A stretch of DNA of 64,000 nucleotides from positions 992,001 to 1,056,000 of the forward strand of contig NZ_CP146609.1 in the NCBI RefSeq assembly GCF_037094465.1, given 5' to 3'. Shown here in pieces: positions 63,046 through 64,000 of the stretch (position 1 is the stretch's first letter; the number at the start of each line of letters is the position of its first letter). Under the pieces are notes generated by a model. It did no database searches and was not told where the DNA came from. It saw only the letters and a list, made by a program, of their open reading frames with translations. The translations under genes were made by a program, and so were the position numbers. The stretch is from Pseudodesulfovibrio sp. 5S69 (GTDB lineage: Bacteria; Desulfobacterota; Desulfovibrionia; Desulfovibrionales; Desulfovibrionaceae).

Positions 63046-64000
63046 CTACTTGGCGCAGCCCCCGGGGCTGGTCTTGAGGGCCAGTTCGGCCAGCTCGGCC
63101 AGGCGCTGGTCCACCTTGCGGTACAGGGTGCCGAGCGGGTACTGCCCGTTCTTGCCGCGCGTGCCGCACTTCAGCCCGGTCAGGATGAACAGGGCTTCCT
63201 CGATGGACTTGACCGGGAAGATGTGGAATTTGCCCTCGTCCACGGCCCGGACCACTTCGTCCTTGAGCATCAGGTTGACCACGTTGTCCGCGGGCAGGAT
63301 CACGCCCTGGCGGCCGGTCAGCTTGCGCCTGCGGCAGACCTCGAAGAACCCTTCGATCTTGCGGTTGACTCCGCCCACGGCCATGACCGCGCCACTCTGC
63401 GAGACCGCGCCCGTCATGGCGTAGGACAGGTTGATGGGCGTGTCGGACAGGGCCGAGAGCAGGGAGGCCAGCTCCGCGCCCGAGGCCGAGTCGCCCTCGA
63501 TGCCCGCGTACGACTGCTCGAAGCAGAGCGACCCGGTCAGCACGATGGGCTTGTTTTGGGCGAACAGGCGGACCAGGTAGGACTTGATGATCATCATCCC
63601 CTTGGTGTGGATGGGGCCGCCCAACTGGGCCTCGCGCTCCAGGTCGAGGATGCCGCCGTGGCCCACGCCCACGGTGCAGGAAATTTGATGCGGCAGGCCG
63701 AACTCGTAGTCGCCGAACAGGGTCACGGACAGCCCGTTGGCCCGGCCCGTGCCGAATCCGTCCGTATCCACCTTGATGACCTGGCGGTCGTAGTCGGCCA
63801 TGAACTCCTCTTCATAGAGGTTCACGCGGTAGTCCTTGGCCCAGACCGCCTCGCTCATGGCCGTCTGGTCCACGTTCTCCTTGCCCGCCATGCGCGCCAA
63901 AGCCGAGGCCTCGATCATGCGCTCGCGGATCAGCGGGATGTACAGGGAGAGCCGCTTCTGGTCTTCCACCAGCCGGGAGGCGAAGTCGATGAGCCCGGCC
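63046..64000 (-). CDS. Lon-family ATP-dependent protease, C-terminal part (5' end outside window)
   Basis: The frame is open to the right edge; 317 codons are visible. They hold the Lon S16 proteolytic domain: 'HQISCTVGVGHGGILDLEREAQLGGPIHTKGMMIIKSYL', the catalytic Ser in 'IEGDSASGAELASLLSALS', and the catalytic Lys in 'VGGVNRKIEGFFEVC'. The preceding helices ('IREASALARMAGKENV'-like AAA lid sequence) and the 'GRANGLSV' opening resemble LonB/LonC-like proteases rather than classical LonA. The N-terminal ATPase lies beyond the window. It is the first visible gene of a minus-strand run with metallophosphoesterase, rlmH and a small acidic protein. Confidence 0.92.
   Translation of the reverse strand, partial: AGLIDFASRLVEDQKRLSLYIPLIRERMIEASALARMAGKENVDQTAMSEAVWAKDYRVNLYEEEFMADYDRQVIKVDTDGFGTGRANGLSVTLFGDYEFGLPHQISCTVGVGHGGILDLEREAQLGGPIHTKGMMIIKSYLVRLFAQNKPIVLTGSLCFEQSYAGIEGDSASGAELASLLSALSDTPINLSYAMTGAVSQSGAVMAVGGVNRKIEGFFEVCRRRKLTGRQGVILPADNVVNLMLKDEVVRAVDEGKFHIFPVKSIEEALFILTGLKCGTRGKNGQYPLGTLYRKVDQRLAELAELALKTSPGGCAK

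Overview
The window is GC-rich, gene-dense bacterial chromosome. Gene content suggests a sulfate-reducing deltaproteobacterium of the Desulfovibrio/Pseudodesulfovibrio type: a B12-dependent class II ribonucleotide reductase, a DUF4911 protein, XRE-cupin regulators paired with acyl-CoA ligases, SpoIIE/STAS partner-switching proteins and a PqqD-like protein with no PQQ genes. This assignment is inference from gene content; no rRNA or tRNA gene is present to confirm it.

Layout. 1-5.5 kb (minus): an ABC exporter operon (FtsX permease, ATPase, giant permease with a degenerate M28 peptidase-like domain, cut by the left edge), preceded by a SpoIIE phosphatase gene. 7.3-9.2 kb (plus): two unknown proteins and a PqqD-like protein. 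9.65-11.43 kb and 28.8-30.6 kb: two non-coding, repeat-rich tracts of about 1.8 kb that are inverted copies of each other. Each has three ~230 bp units carrying a 114-nt hairpin, a second unrelated 114-nt hairpin, and a terminator at the inner end. They bracket a ~17.4 kb block with an HD-GYP protein, a ferritin-like protein, UvrA, YciI, a 3D-domain protein, three tandem solute-binding-protein paralogues, a glutamine amidotransferase, an M48 protease, an Ntn-hydrolase, NrdJ, a MerR-methyltransferase fusion, an SRPBCC protein and an aminotransferase.

30.7-45.5 kb: a carboxymuconolactone decarboxylase-like protein; an ABC exporter with a large insertion in its nucleotide-binding domain; a SpoIIE-phosphatase/HATPase fusion followed by its STAS partner; Ada; a minus-strand pgi - histidine kinase - unknown - LysM lipoprotein cluster; radA-DinB; and AzlCD. 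45.6-54.3 kb: a cell-surface polysaccharide pair (deacetylase-GT4 fusion and GT2), a sigma-54 activator with a degenerate receiver domain, an orphan sugar-type binding protein, and a TPR-FetA-FetB operon. 54.5-59.2 kb: two consecutive XRE-cupin/acyl-CoA ligase pairs. 59.5-64 kb: an Nramp-UspA fusion, then a minus-strand run of a Lon-family protease (cut by the right edge), a metallophosphoesterase, RlmH and a small acidic protein.

The most unusual feature is the pair of structured inverted repeat tracts, which could allow inversion of the enclosed block and whose hairpins look like a structured repeat or RNA family. No transposase, integrase, CRISPR array or phage gene is visible.
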